From Bradyrhizobium cenepequi (GTDB taxonomy: Bacteria > Pseudomonadota > Alphaproteobacteria > Rhizobiales > Xanthobacteraceae), in the NCBI RefSeq assembly GCF_020329485.1, contig NZ_JAGKJI010000065.1:1-33613 (forward strand): 33,613 nucleotides of DNA, in the 5' to 3' direction. Under the pieces are notes generated by a model. It was not told the DNA's origin, did no database searches, and worked only from the letters and a program-made list of their open reading frames with translations. Within the stretch, counting starts at the first letter, position 1; every line of letters starts with the position of its first letter. Below are positions 24,679 through 31,765 of this stretch, piece after piece. The translations under genes were made by a program, and so were the position numbers.

Positions 24679-25697
24679 AATTTCAATCGAAACGCGGTCC
24701 TTTGGAGTCGAAGGGACACCCTCTCGGAACAGATTCGGGAGCAACGTTCTCGCTTCGCCCTCTTTCGCACCAGGCGCACAGGCAGAGCGGACAATCGGCG
24801 AATCGCTTCGCCGCAGGAGTTCTCTTCGTCACTCTCTATGTCATCGTAAGCGCGGCAGGTGAGGTTTATGCCGCATCGTATTTTCAGCGGGCGAACATAT
24901 GCAACACTCTCCTTCTGTCCTTTGCTCTGGTATGCGTGACGTTCAACTTCTTGGCTCGTCGCGAAGGTGGTCAGTCAAGAGTCACGAAGTCATCACTTAT
25001 GGCCTTTGCGTCGCTCAATTTCGTTACAGCGATTAGTTGGGTTGGGCTATTTGTCGGACTGAAGTACGCAGAACCCGCTATCGTCGTCACGTTCATGGTG
25101 GCATTGGGCCCCTGTGCGACGGTGTGGTTGAACGCATTGATCAGAAAACAGGGACTCCCCCCGATATCGGAGATTGCCGTGAGCGCTTTGGTTGCGGTTA
25201 TTGGAAGCTACATGGTTTGGATTTCGGCGAGCGGCAACGCCGGCATCGAGTGGGGGCCTCGGTCATCCTTTGGTATTTTCTTGGCAATCGTAGCCGGTCT
25301 ATCGCTTGCCCTTACCAATATTCTCGTGAAGTTGCTCTTCGACCATGGATTCTCCGGTCGAAAAGTGCTGGCTCATCGCTTCTACGGAACAATCCTCTTG
25401 CTGCTGCTCTTGGGCGATCATTCCTCTATCGTCCTCGAGATCTCACAGAGTTGGTCTGCGATCACGATCGTCGCACTGTCGACGATTGTCATTCCTTTGC
25501 TCTTGATACAGGAGGGCATTCGCCGCGTAGAACCATTCACGGTGAACATGGTCCTGTCGACGAGTCCGATCATTACGTTTCTGTTCCAGCATTTCGATTC
25601 TCGAATAGTGCCTTCTTCGTATACGTTGTTTGGAAATGTTCTCATAACGGCTGTCGCTGTGTGCAACATCTACTTGCAGTATCGGAGATCCGCATGA
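24675..25697 (+). CDS. rtxE: EamA-type transporter RtxE, likely rhizobitoxine exporter
   Basis: 340 residues from GTG 24675, which overlaps the rtxD stop (GTGA). A TTG at 24633 is an alternative start that would overlap rtxD by 46 bases. After a hydrophilic lead of about 50 residues there are roughly ten hydrophobic helices, such as 'FAAGVLFVTLYVIVSAAGEV', 'VVTFMVALGPCATVWLNALI' and 'SALVAVIGSYMVWISASG', in two halves typical of drug/metabolite transporters. Within an amino-acid toxin operon, export of rhizobitoxine or a gamma-glutamyl form is the natural inference. There is no direct evidence of the substrate. Confidence 0.8.
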   Translation: MKFQSKRGPLESKGHPLGTDSGATFSLRPLSHQAHRQSGQSANRFAAGVLFVTLYVIVSAAGEVYAASYFQRANICNTLLLSFALVCVTFNFLARREGGQSRVTKSSLMAFASLNFVTAISWVGLFVGLKYAEPAIVVTFMVALGPCATVWLNALIRKQGLPPISEIAVSALVAVIGSYMVWISASGNAGIEWGPRSSFGIFLAIVAGLSLALTNILVKLLFDHGFSGRKVLAHRFYGTILLLLLLGDHSSIVLEISQSWSAITIVALSTIVIPLLLIQEGIRRVEPFTVNMVLSTSPIITFLFQHFDSRIVPSSYTLFGNVLITAVAVCNIYLQYRRSA

Positions 25698-26980
25698 ACG
25701 AACGGCATTGTGTAATAGTCGACGCATTCTCAACCGGCCGATACCTACCGGAAGAGTTCAAGCGTTATGGAATTAAGACTGCGCACGTATTGTCGGCTGC
25801 GCAGATTCCACCTTTTTACCGTCCGCATTTCAACGCTGACCTATATCATGAAATAATTCGGCCGCGCGAGTGCATGGCTGGCGAGGAGCTCGTTGAATAT
25901 CATTTGGAGGCTCTCCGAGGCAGAGAATTGGAGTTCGTTGTTGCCGGATGCGAGACTGGAGTTGAGCTGGCCGATTCCTTGTCTGAACGTCTGGGGTTGC
26001 CTTCGAACGGGACTGCCCTATCAGCTGCAAGACGTGACAAATCGCTCATGTCTGAAGCTTTGACATCTGCAGGGGCGCGATCGATCAGACAAGTGGTGTC
26101 CAATAGTGCGGAAGACTTCACAAGTTGGATGCTTCAAGAGGGTTTCGACGAAATCGTGATCAAGCCTCTGAACAGCACAGGAACGGAGGATGTGTTCTTT
26201 TGCTCCACCAGTGCTGATATTCAGCGAGCTGTAAGTGCCATCGTCGGAAAGACGAATCGTGCCGGAGCGTTGAATCACTTTGCTCTTGGGCAGGAGAAAA
26301 TCAACGGTCACCAATACACTGTAAACGCTGTCTCGATCGATGGGGACACTTTCATCACGGAGGTCTGGACCTATCACACCGTTCCCGTTGAGGGCGCAGG
26401 ATCGGTCTGCTCACTCGAGCGGTTGCTGGATGGCACGGAGCCCGTCGTGAAAGAATTGTCTGACTACTTGATGCCTGCGTTGCAGGCGCTTGAGATTGTC
26501 AACGGGCCTGCTCATGCCGAGATCATCGTCGACCATAAGGGGCCTGTTCTGGTTGACCTTGGAGCCAGGCTTCAAGGGACAATGTCGGGAAAAGCTCGGA
26601 CGATGGCGTTGGGTCACAACCACGTCACACTAATGGCGTGGCGCTACGCAGATCCCGTTGGCTTTGTTGAGTATATGAGGCAACGCGGGCCTTACCGGCG
26701 GCGGGCTCACGCACTGTGCGTCTCGCTTATATCCGACGTGAGCGGTGTTGTTGGCGGTTATCCAGGACTCGAAACGATCCGCAAACTCCCCAGCTTCGCG
26801 GATGCAATCGCATTCGTTCCCATAGGCCAAGATCTAGTTCCGACGACCGACTTAGCGTCAACACCAGGAATCGTATATCTCGTAAATAACGACCTGACCC
26901 AGCTTGAGGGTGACTATCGCAGGTTGCGAGCAATGCGGATGGACCAAGTATTCGACTTGACGAACCAAGGTCACGACTAA
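25694..26980 (+). CDS. rtxF: ATP-grasp ligase RtxF
   Basis: 428 residues from ATG 25694 (ATGA overlap with rtxE). An N-terminal 'HCVIVDAFSTGRYLPEEFKR' Rossmann-like part leads to the ATP-grasp core: 'RRDKSLMSEALTSAGARSIR', then 'FDEIVIKPLNSTGTEDVFFC', 'INGHQYTVNAVSIDGDTFI' and 'HAEIIVDHKGPVLVDLGAR', where the acidic residues bind magnesium. ATP-grasp enzymes of this type join a carboxylate to an amine through an acyl phosphate. The substrate is unknown; a rhizobitoxine precursor, serinol or glutamate are candidates. The stop overlaps the start of the next gene (TAATG). Confidence 0.82.
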   Translation: MNERHCVIVDAFSTGRYLPEEFKRYGIKTAHVLSAAQIPPFYRPHFNADLYHEIIRPRECMAGEELVEYHLEALRGRELEFVVAGCETGVELADSLSERLGLPSNGTALSAARRDKSLMSEALTSAGARSIRQVVSNSAEDFTSWMLQEGFDEIVIKPLNSTGTEDVFFCSTSADIQRAVSAIVGKTNRAGALNHFALGQEKINGHQYTVNAVSIDGDTFITEVWTYHTVPVEGAGSVCSLERLLDGTEPVVKELSDYLMPALQALEIVNGPAHAEIIVDHKGPVLVDLGARLQGTMSGKARTMALGHNHVTLMAWRYADPVGFVEYMRQRGPYRRRAHALCVSLISDVSGVVGGYPGLETIRKLPSFADAIAFVPIGQDLVPTTDLASTPGIVYLVNNDLTQLEGDYRRLRAMRMDQVFDLTNQGHD

Positions 26981-28317
26981 TGCCAAGCGAAATCCGGGTG
27001 AGTGGCGCGAATGGGGCCCGCGTGGCGGCGATTGGAGTGTGCGACTTTGACGGTGTCCTTCGAGGGAAGCACGTGATGGCTGAAGATATCCCGGATGGAG
27101 ACAGGATAATCAGGTTCTCTGAAGCCGTGCTCGCATGGGATTGTTCGGACCGAGTGATTCCAGCCAGTTTTACCCAAAAGCCGCCATCCGCATTCGGAGA
27201 CGCCGAACTGCGTATTCTATTGGGCACCGGCCGTCCTGTGTCTATTGGCCATGATCAGTGTCTCTACCTCGCTGAGTTTGCAGGTGCCCATGAGAGCATC
27301 TGCCCGCGTGGTGTTTTGCGTAAGGTCCTACGAAGGGCTGCTGACCACGGATACAATTGCACTGCTGGGTTCGAGTTTGAGTTTATGCTTTTCAAGGAGA
27401 GCGCCGAGACAATAGATAACAAGTCTTTTGATCAATGGACTCCTTTGACGCGTGGGCCATTCGGGTATTCACTAACGCGCGCCGTCGCGAATAAAGAGCT
27501 GTTTGATGAGATTCTCGCGCTTTGTGAGAACGCTAGATTACCTCTCAGCGGGCTCCACTTTGAAACCGGGCCCGGCGTGATTGAAGCTTCGCTTCGTCAT
27601 TGTGATGCCCTGGATGCTGCGGATCGAGCCGTCTTTTTTAAGTCGATGATAAAATCTTGGGCGCAGACGCGAGGCATGATGGCCACGTTTATGGCCAAGG
27701 TTTCTGAGAATTGGCCGGGTCAGTCGGGACATATTCACATCTCAGTGTCAGTAGATGGTCGAAATGCGTTTTACGATAGCGAGTCTAGCCAGAACATCTC
27801 AAAAACCATGAGGCAATTCATTGGTGGACAACTGGAGTACTTGAAGGACTTTTGTGTGCTCGCTGCGCCCAACGTGAATAGCTATAAAAGACTGGTGCCC
27901 GGCTATTGGGCTCCAATTTGCCCAAGCTGGGGGATTGACAACCGCTCCTGTGCAGTGCGGGTCATTCCGGGAGACCCGGCTGCACACCGCCTTGAATACA
28001 GACTGAGTGGCGCAGATGTGAACCCCTATCTCGCCCTCTCGTGTGCCATCGGCTCCGGCATTCTGGGGATTGAAGAGAATGCTGTCTTAGCAGCTCCAAT
28101 TGTTGGTGATGCAAGCGAGCAAAAATATCCCTCCTTCGAGCGACTTCCCCAGGACTTGTCAGAGGCGACAAGCCGGTTTGCGCAATCTGCAAAGGCTATC
28201 GACCTTTTTGGAGACAGGTTTGTTGAAGCCTTCTCTTGCTCCCGCCGCTGGGAGTGGCAAGCTGTTCAACATCGAGTCACCGAGTTTGAACGCCAGCGGT
28301 ACTTCGAGATCATTTAG
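26980..28317 (+). CDS. rtxG: Glutamine-synthetase-like ligase RtxG
   Basis: 445 residues, ATG 26980 overlapping the rtxF stop. The glutamine-synthetase fold is clear: 'CDFDGVLRGKHV' in the N-terminal beta-grasp domain, 'AGFEFEFMLFKES' with the metal-binding glutamates, 'LHFETGPGVIEASLRHCDAL', 'GQSGHIHISVS', 'RLVPGYWAPICPSWGIDNRS' and 'AHRLEYRLSGADVNPYLAL'. PuuA-type gamma-glutamylpolyamine synthetases have this plan, joining glutamate to an amine other than ammonia. It lacks the adenylylation tyrosine loop of true GlnA as far as I can see. Last gene of the operon; with rtxD it could form an attach-and-remove gamma-glutamyl pair. Confidence 0.85.
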   Translation: MPSEIRVSGANGARVAAIGVCDFDGVLRGKHVMAEDIPDGDRIIRFSEAVLAWDCSDRVIPASFTQKPPSAFGDAELRILLGTGRPVSIGHDQCLYLAEFAGAHESICPRGVLRKVLRRAADHGYNCTAGFEFEFMLFKESAETIDNKSFDQWTPLTRGPFGYSLTRAVANKELFDEILALCENARLPLSGLHFETGPGVIEASLRHCDALDAADRAVFFKSMIKSWAQTRGMMATFMAKVSENWPGQSGHIHISVSVDGRNAFYDSESSQNISKTMRQFIGGQLEYLKDFCVLAAPNVNSYKRLVPGYWAPICPSWGIDNRSCAVRVIPGDPAAHRLEYRLSGADVNPYLALSCAIGSGILGIEENAVLAAPIVGDASEQKYPSFERLPQDLSEATSRFAQSAKAIDLFGDRFVEAFSCSRRWEWQAVQHRVTEFERQRYFEII

Positions 28318-28349
28318 CGTAACAGCGTGTACGCTAGAGCGTGATGAGA

Positions 28350-28840
28350 TTAGGCTTGGTCATATCCGGCGTTTGTGAAGTAGTTTGCCCATTCCGCTGG
28401 TGTGACGGTGCCGAGGATCGGACCGATAGCTTGGTAGATGGTCTCGACGGTTGGTTGTGCGGCTTTGCGGAGCCAGTGTTTGAGCTTGGCGAAGAACTGC
28501 TCGATCGGGTTCAAGTCGGGTGAGTATTTTGGCAGGTCGAAGAGCCGGGCGCCGGCGGCACGAATGGCTCGGCGCACGGCCTTGCCCCTGTGCGAGTCGA
28601 GATTGTCCATGATGACGATGTCGTCGGGCTGCAGCGTCGGAACCAAGACCTTCTCGACATAGAGCTGAAAGGTTGCGCCGTCAATCGGCCCGTCAATCAG
28701 CCAGGGAGTCGTGATGCGATCATGGCGCAAGGCGGCCAGAAAGGTCATGGTTTGCCAGCGGCCATGCGTACCTTGGCTTTGATCCGCTGACCGCACTGCG
28801 CCCAACCCAGCAGTGGCGCCATGTTGGTTTTTGTCCAGGG
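28350..28840 (-). pseudogene. IS630-family transposase, C-terminal part, frameshifted
   Basis: The minus strand gives 'WTKTNMAPLLGWAQCGQRIK' near 28836-28770, then a frameshift at about 28765 and 'HGRWQTMTFLAALRHDR', 'IDGPIDGATFQLYVEKVLVP', 'DDIVIMDNLDSHRG' (second D) and 'LPKYSPDLNPIEQFFAKLKH' (E), ending at 28350. The first catalytic aspartate region has been cut by the group II intron at 28841. It differs from the IS630 copies at 1 and 1688. Confidence 0.85.
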
Positions 28841-29246
28841 GTGAGTAGGCCGAGGGATTTTCACCCCCGGCCTCTCGCAGAACGGTGCGTGAACCTCTCG
28901 ATTCACACCGCTCCCATCAGGTGAACGTGGTCGTTCCGAACAACTGCCAGTGTACGAACAGCTCCGCATTATCTCGAGCCAGCCTTCGCAAGAACAGCGA
29001 GGCACCGGTTTTGTGGAGCCGGACGCGCTTGTACTTTCGCATGATCCACGCCTTCAGCTTCTGGTTGACGTAATCGACCAGAGAGAACAGCGCCGAACGA
29101 CTGAACCGGCCGTAATAACCTATCCACCCCCGGAGGAGCGGATTGACCTTTTGGGCGATCTCAGCCAGCGTCCCCGGCGTTTGCTGGGGAAAGCGGCCAT
29201 CGTTCTTGCAGAGAACACCGCCGGCGTTAAGGAGGTCCGCGATCAT
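28841..29246 (-). mobile_element. Group II intron, 3' part with maturase C-terminus
   Basis: On the minus strand, 'NPLLRGWIGYYGRFSRSALF' and 'YVNQKLKAWIMRKYKRVRLH' (about 29150-28990) form the C-terminal domain of a group II intron reverse transcriptase/maturase, which ends at the stop at 28917. Beyond it the RNA part follows: GAGCGGTGTGAATCGAGAG and GTTCACGCACCGTTCTGC pair as domain V (about 28913-28877), and CGAGAGGCCGGGGGTGAAAA and the CCTACTCAC end form domain VI and the 3' splice site near 28841. The reverse-transcriptase core and all 5' intron domains are missing, so it cannot splice or move. It sits inside the IS630 DDE coding sequence. Confidence 0.75.
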
Positions 29247-29493
29247 CTTTGCTTCTTCGACAACTACTTGGGCTACTATGTGGAATCACCCGAGGGCATC
29301 AAGGCCGCGGTGCTGGGATGGATCGTCCGCCTCATGCCGATCCTGGCCCGCGCCGATCGCAGCGCTCTTGGTCGCTCGGGATTCCTTGAATTTCGACATT
29401 GTACAGACCTTTGTCGCAATCCTATTGATCGTGGGTTTGATGCTTCTGGTTGTGCTCTGGACCAATCTCTGCCGTTCGGGCGAGCGATCATGA
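29247..29493 (+). pseudogene. Possible ABC permease or membrane protein 3' end
   Basis: Two plus-strand frames give 'FFDNYLGYYVESPEGIKAAV' and then, after a shift near 29370, 'SLNFDIVQTFVAILLIVGLM', 'LLVVLWTNLCRSGERS' to a stop at 29493. The closing hydrophobic helix followed by a short basic tail resembles the C-terminal end of binding-protein-dependent permeases. The 5' part was removed where the intron fragment begins. The family is uncertain. Confidence 0.3.
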
Positions 29494-29574
29494 CGGATTG
29501 ACTTTGCGGGTCGGGTGCAGTGGAAGCTTCGCCGCAAGCGGAGCCCGAAGGCGCTCCGCTAACTCAGATCCCAG

Positions 29575-29588
29575 TTGACCCAGCGCAA
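29575..29588 (+). promoter_or_regulatory. FixK-type box upstream of hemN
   Basis: TTGACCCAGCGCAA fits TTG(A/C)-N6-(T/G)CAA. It is centred about 59 bases before ATG 29641, so a start 40 bases from the centre leaves a leader of about 20 bases. It is the expected arrangement for microaerobic induction. Confidence 0.6.
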
Positions 29589-29640
29589 AGTCCGGTCGGC
29601 GCCAAGGCTGCTATGTGGCTAGGAATCAGAGAACTCGAAT

Positions 29641-30972
29641 ATGCGATCGGACTTGGCCGACATGTACGGGCAAGACAAGCTCCCACGGTACACCAGCTAT
29701 CCAACAGCCCCGTACTTCTCTTCTGCAATCGGCGAGAAGGTGTATCGGCATTGGCTCAGATCGGTTTCGGCCCACCGACCCGTCTCGCTCTATGTGCACA
29801 TACCTTTCTGTCGCTCAATGTGCTGGTACTGCGGATGCCATACGTCGGTGACCAAGCAGGACGCGCCGATCGCCGTGTTCGTCGCAGCTTTGCGTCGGGA
29901 GGCGCAACTAGTCGCGGACACGATAAAGAAAAGCCTGCCGGTCGCGAATCTACACTTCGGCGGGGGCACTCCAACCATCATGACTCCGGAGCTGTTCGTC
30001 GATCTCGCTGACGCCTTCCGCTATGCCTTTTTCGTACTCCCGGATGCCGAGATCGCTGTTGAGGTCGATCCGCGAACCCTGACCAACGACCTGACGCAGG
30101 CTTTAGAATACTGCGGGGTCACCCGCGCGAGCCTCGGCGTTCAGAGCTTCGACCCAAGAGTGCAGCGCGCAATCAATCGATTGCAGAGCTTCGAGCAGAC
30201 GGCAGCTGCAGTCGAAAGGCTACGCCGGGTAGGTGTGCGGGGGATCAACTTCGACCTTCTCTATGGTCTCCCCTTTCAGACGGTAAGCTGTTGTCTAGAC
30301 ACCATTGCCAAGTGCGTCGAATTGCGCCCCGACCGGTTTTCGGTTTTCGGTTACGCGCACGTCCCGTCATTCAAGAAGCATCAGCGCAAAATCGCGGAGG
30401 AGAGCTTACCTGACAGTGTCGAGCGACACGTTCAGTCCGAGACCATCGCGGAAGCCCTTCAGGACGCGGGGTATGTGCGCATCGGGCTGGATCACTTCGC
30501 GCTCCCAGACGATGCGCTCGCGACGGCGCAGCGCGAGGGTCGATTGCGGCGCAATTTCCAGGGCCACACCGATGACAGCGCTGACACACTCATCGGCCTC
30601 GGAGCGAGCGCGATCGGTCGGATGCCGCAGGGCTTTGTGCAGAACGTGGTGGCCATGCGCGACTACCTGGACCGCATCGCGGGAGGCCGGTTCGCCACGG
30701 TGAAGGGCTATGCTTTCACCGAGGACATCGAGCGGATCATGTGCGATTTGACTGTTGACCTGGAGCAGATATCCCGCATCCATGATCGGGATCCACGGAC
30801 AGCAGTCGTCGATCGCGCCCGCATCGACCGGCTTTTAGCGGACGGAGTCGCGACAATGTCTCAAGGTCGGCTAACCGTCAGCGAAGGATCGGAATTCCTG
30901 GTGCGTAGCGTCGCCTCAGCGTTTGATGCTCACCTTCCTCGGTCAACAGGCGTGCACAGTCGCGCGGTTTAA
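29641..30972 (+). CDS. hemN: Oxygen-independent coproporphyrinogen III oxidase
   Basis: 443 residues, full length for HemN. The radical-SAM site is 'HIPFCRSMCWYCGC' (C57, C61, C64, with C66 next), followed by 'LHFGGGTPTIM', 'EVDPRTLTNDLTQ' and 'RASLGVQSFDPRVQRAINRL'. The HemN-specific part has 'IGLDHFALPDDALATAQR' and a C-terminal winged helix. It oxidatively decarboxylates coproporphyrinogen III with two SAM and no oxygen, which matters for haem supply in nodules. The FixK-type box at 29575 suggests microaerobic control. It is the intact counterpart of the pseudogene at 15092-16432; the two are paralogues, not recent duplicates. An alternative start is the MYG at residue 8. Confidence 0.93.
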   Translation: MRSDLADMYGQDKLPRYTSYPTAPYFSSAIGEKVYRHWLRSVSAHRPVSLYVHIPFCRSMCWYCGCHTSVTKQDAPIAVFVAALRREAQLVADTIKKSLPVANLHFGGGTPTIMTPELFVDLADAFRYAFFVLPDAEIAVEVDPRTLTNDLTQALEYCGVTRASLGVQSFDPRVQRAINRLQSFEQTAAAVERLRRVGVRGINFDLLYGLPFQTVSCCLDTIAKCVELRPDRFSVFGYAHVPSFKKHQRKIAEESLPDSVERHVQSETIAEALQDAGYVRIGLDHFALPDDALATAQREGRLRRNFQGHTDDSADTLIGLGASAIGRMPQGFVQNVVAMRDYLDRIAGGRFATVKGYAFTEDIERIMCDLTVDLEQISRIHDRDPRTAVVDRARIDRLLADGVATMSQGRLTVSEGSEFLVRSVASAFDAHLPRSTGVHSRAV

Positions 30973-31005
30973 AGACCGAGAGGCCCTTAGACCATTTGTA
31001 GCTTG

Positions 31006-31452
31006 TCAGCAGCAGCTCGGACCGCGAGCAAGATCCATCGCATCTGACTTTGGCTTCGTCTGAAGCGCATCGATCGTGTAGCTGTTGGCGCAGTATTCAT
31101 GAAGGTGCTGCGCCGCTGTTCCAGCCTCCAGCTCGCGGTTGCACCGGGACTTTTCGGCGCACAGCGCACATACAAGTGTCATGTCGCGCAGCACGCTCGG
31201 CTCCTTGCGCGCAGTGATCGTCTCGTCGATGCCGACCGCCTTGAGCAGCCCCGACAGCTCATCAGCGCCGTGTCCACGGAAAGTGAGGGTTTCGAGCTCG
31301 GTCGATGAGATGCGAAGGTCGTGCGCGATGGAATCGAGCTCGGCGGCTCCAAGAGCGCGGAGGTCGGCGGTATCACGGAGCCGGCCGAGCCACTCCGAAA
31401 ACCTGCCCATGAGCCTACCGCGGATCGATTCCGTTCCTATAGCCGATGGCAT
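31006..31452 (-). CDS. DUF6455-like cysteine protein
   Basis: 148 residues from ATG 31452 with GGGAGGG five bases ahead. An N-terminal helical part (GRFSEWLGRLRDTADLRALG) precedes 'ISSTELETLTFRGHGADELS'. A cysteine cluster follows: 'VCALCAEKSRCNRELEAG' and 'HEYCANSYTIDAL', with CxxC, C and C spaced as in DUF6455 proteins. The cysteines could bind a metal or cluster, but no cofactor is known. A FixK-type box lies 60 bases upstream, in the gap to fixS, so it is likely induced at low oxygen together with the fix genes. The terminal residues end PSCC. Confidence 0.65.
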   Translation of the reverse strand: MPSAIGTESIRGRLMGRFSEWLGRLRDTADLRALGAAELDSIAHDLRISSTELETLTFRGHGADELSGLLKAVGIDETITARKEPSVLRDMTLVCALCAEKSRCNRELEAGTAAQHLHEYCANSYTIDALQTKPKSDAMDLARGPSCC

Positions 31453-31511
31453 AGTACCCTCCCGGTACGGTTTGAGCAGATCAAGTATCGGGGGCGAAAC
31501 AGCCGACCGTA

Positions 31512-31525
31512 TTGCGCCAGATCAA
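31512..31525 (-). promoter_or_regulatory. FixK-type box upstream of the DUF6455-like gene
   Basis: On the minus strand TTGATCTGGCGCAA, matching TTGA-N6-GCAA, is centred about 66 bases before the ATG at 31452. It lies in the 112-base gap after fixS, so it most likely drives the DUF6455-like gene. Confidence 0.65.
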
Positions 31526-31564
31526 AATCGGAAGCATCTGCCCAGGACGCGCGACGACGAGGCG

Positions 31565-31765
31565 TTACGATGAGGCGTTACGGTGCGATTCCGACCTCAC
31601 CTCGACGCGGCGCAAAGCCGGCGTTTCGTCGTCGTCAGAAATCGCCCGCCAGGCGGCTCCCTCGAGATCGTCATATTGGCCGTTCTTCAACGACCATAAA
31701 AACCCGAGCAGCCCGAACAGGCCGAGCAAGAGCGCCAGCGGCACAAGGAACACGATCACTTCCAT
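31565..31765 (-). CDS. fixS: cbb3 oxidase maturation protein FixS/CcoS
   Basis: 66 residues starting MEVIVFLVPLALLLGLFGLL, one membrane helix followed by 'FLWSLKNGQYDDLEGAAWRA'. The 'W..k.GQyDDleg...R' pattern right after the helix is the hallmark of FixS/CcoS. Its ATG overlaps the fixI stop (TGATG), so the two are coupled. CcoS is needed for cofactor insertion during assembly of the cbb3 oxidase in the inner membrane. Intact. Confidence 0.93.
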   Translation of the reverse strand: MEVIVFLVPLALLLGLFGLLGFLWSLKNGQYDDLEGAAWRAISDDDETPALRRVEVRSESHRNASS

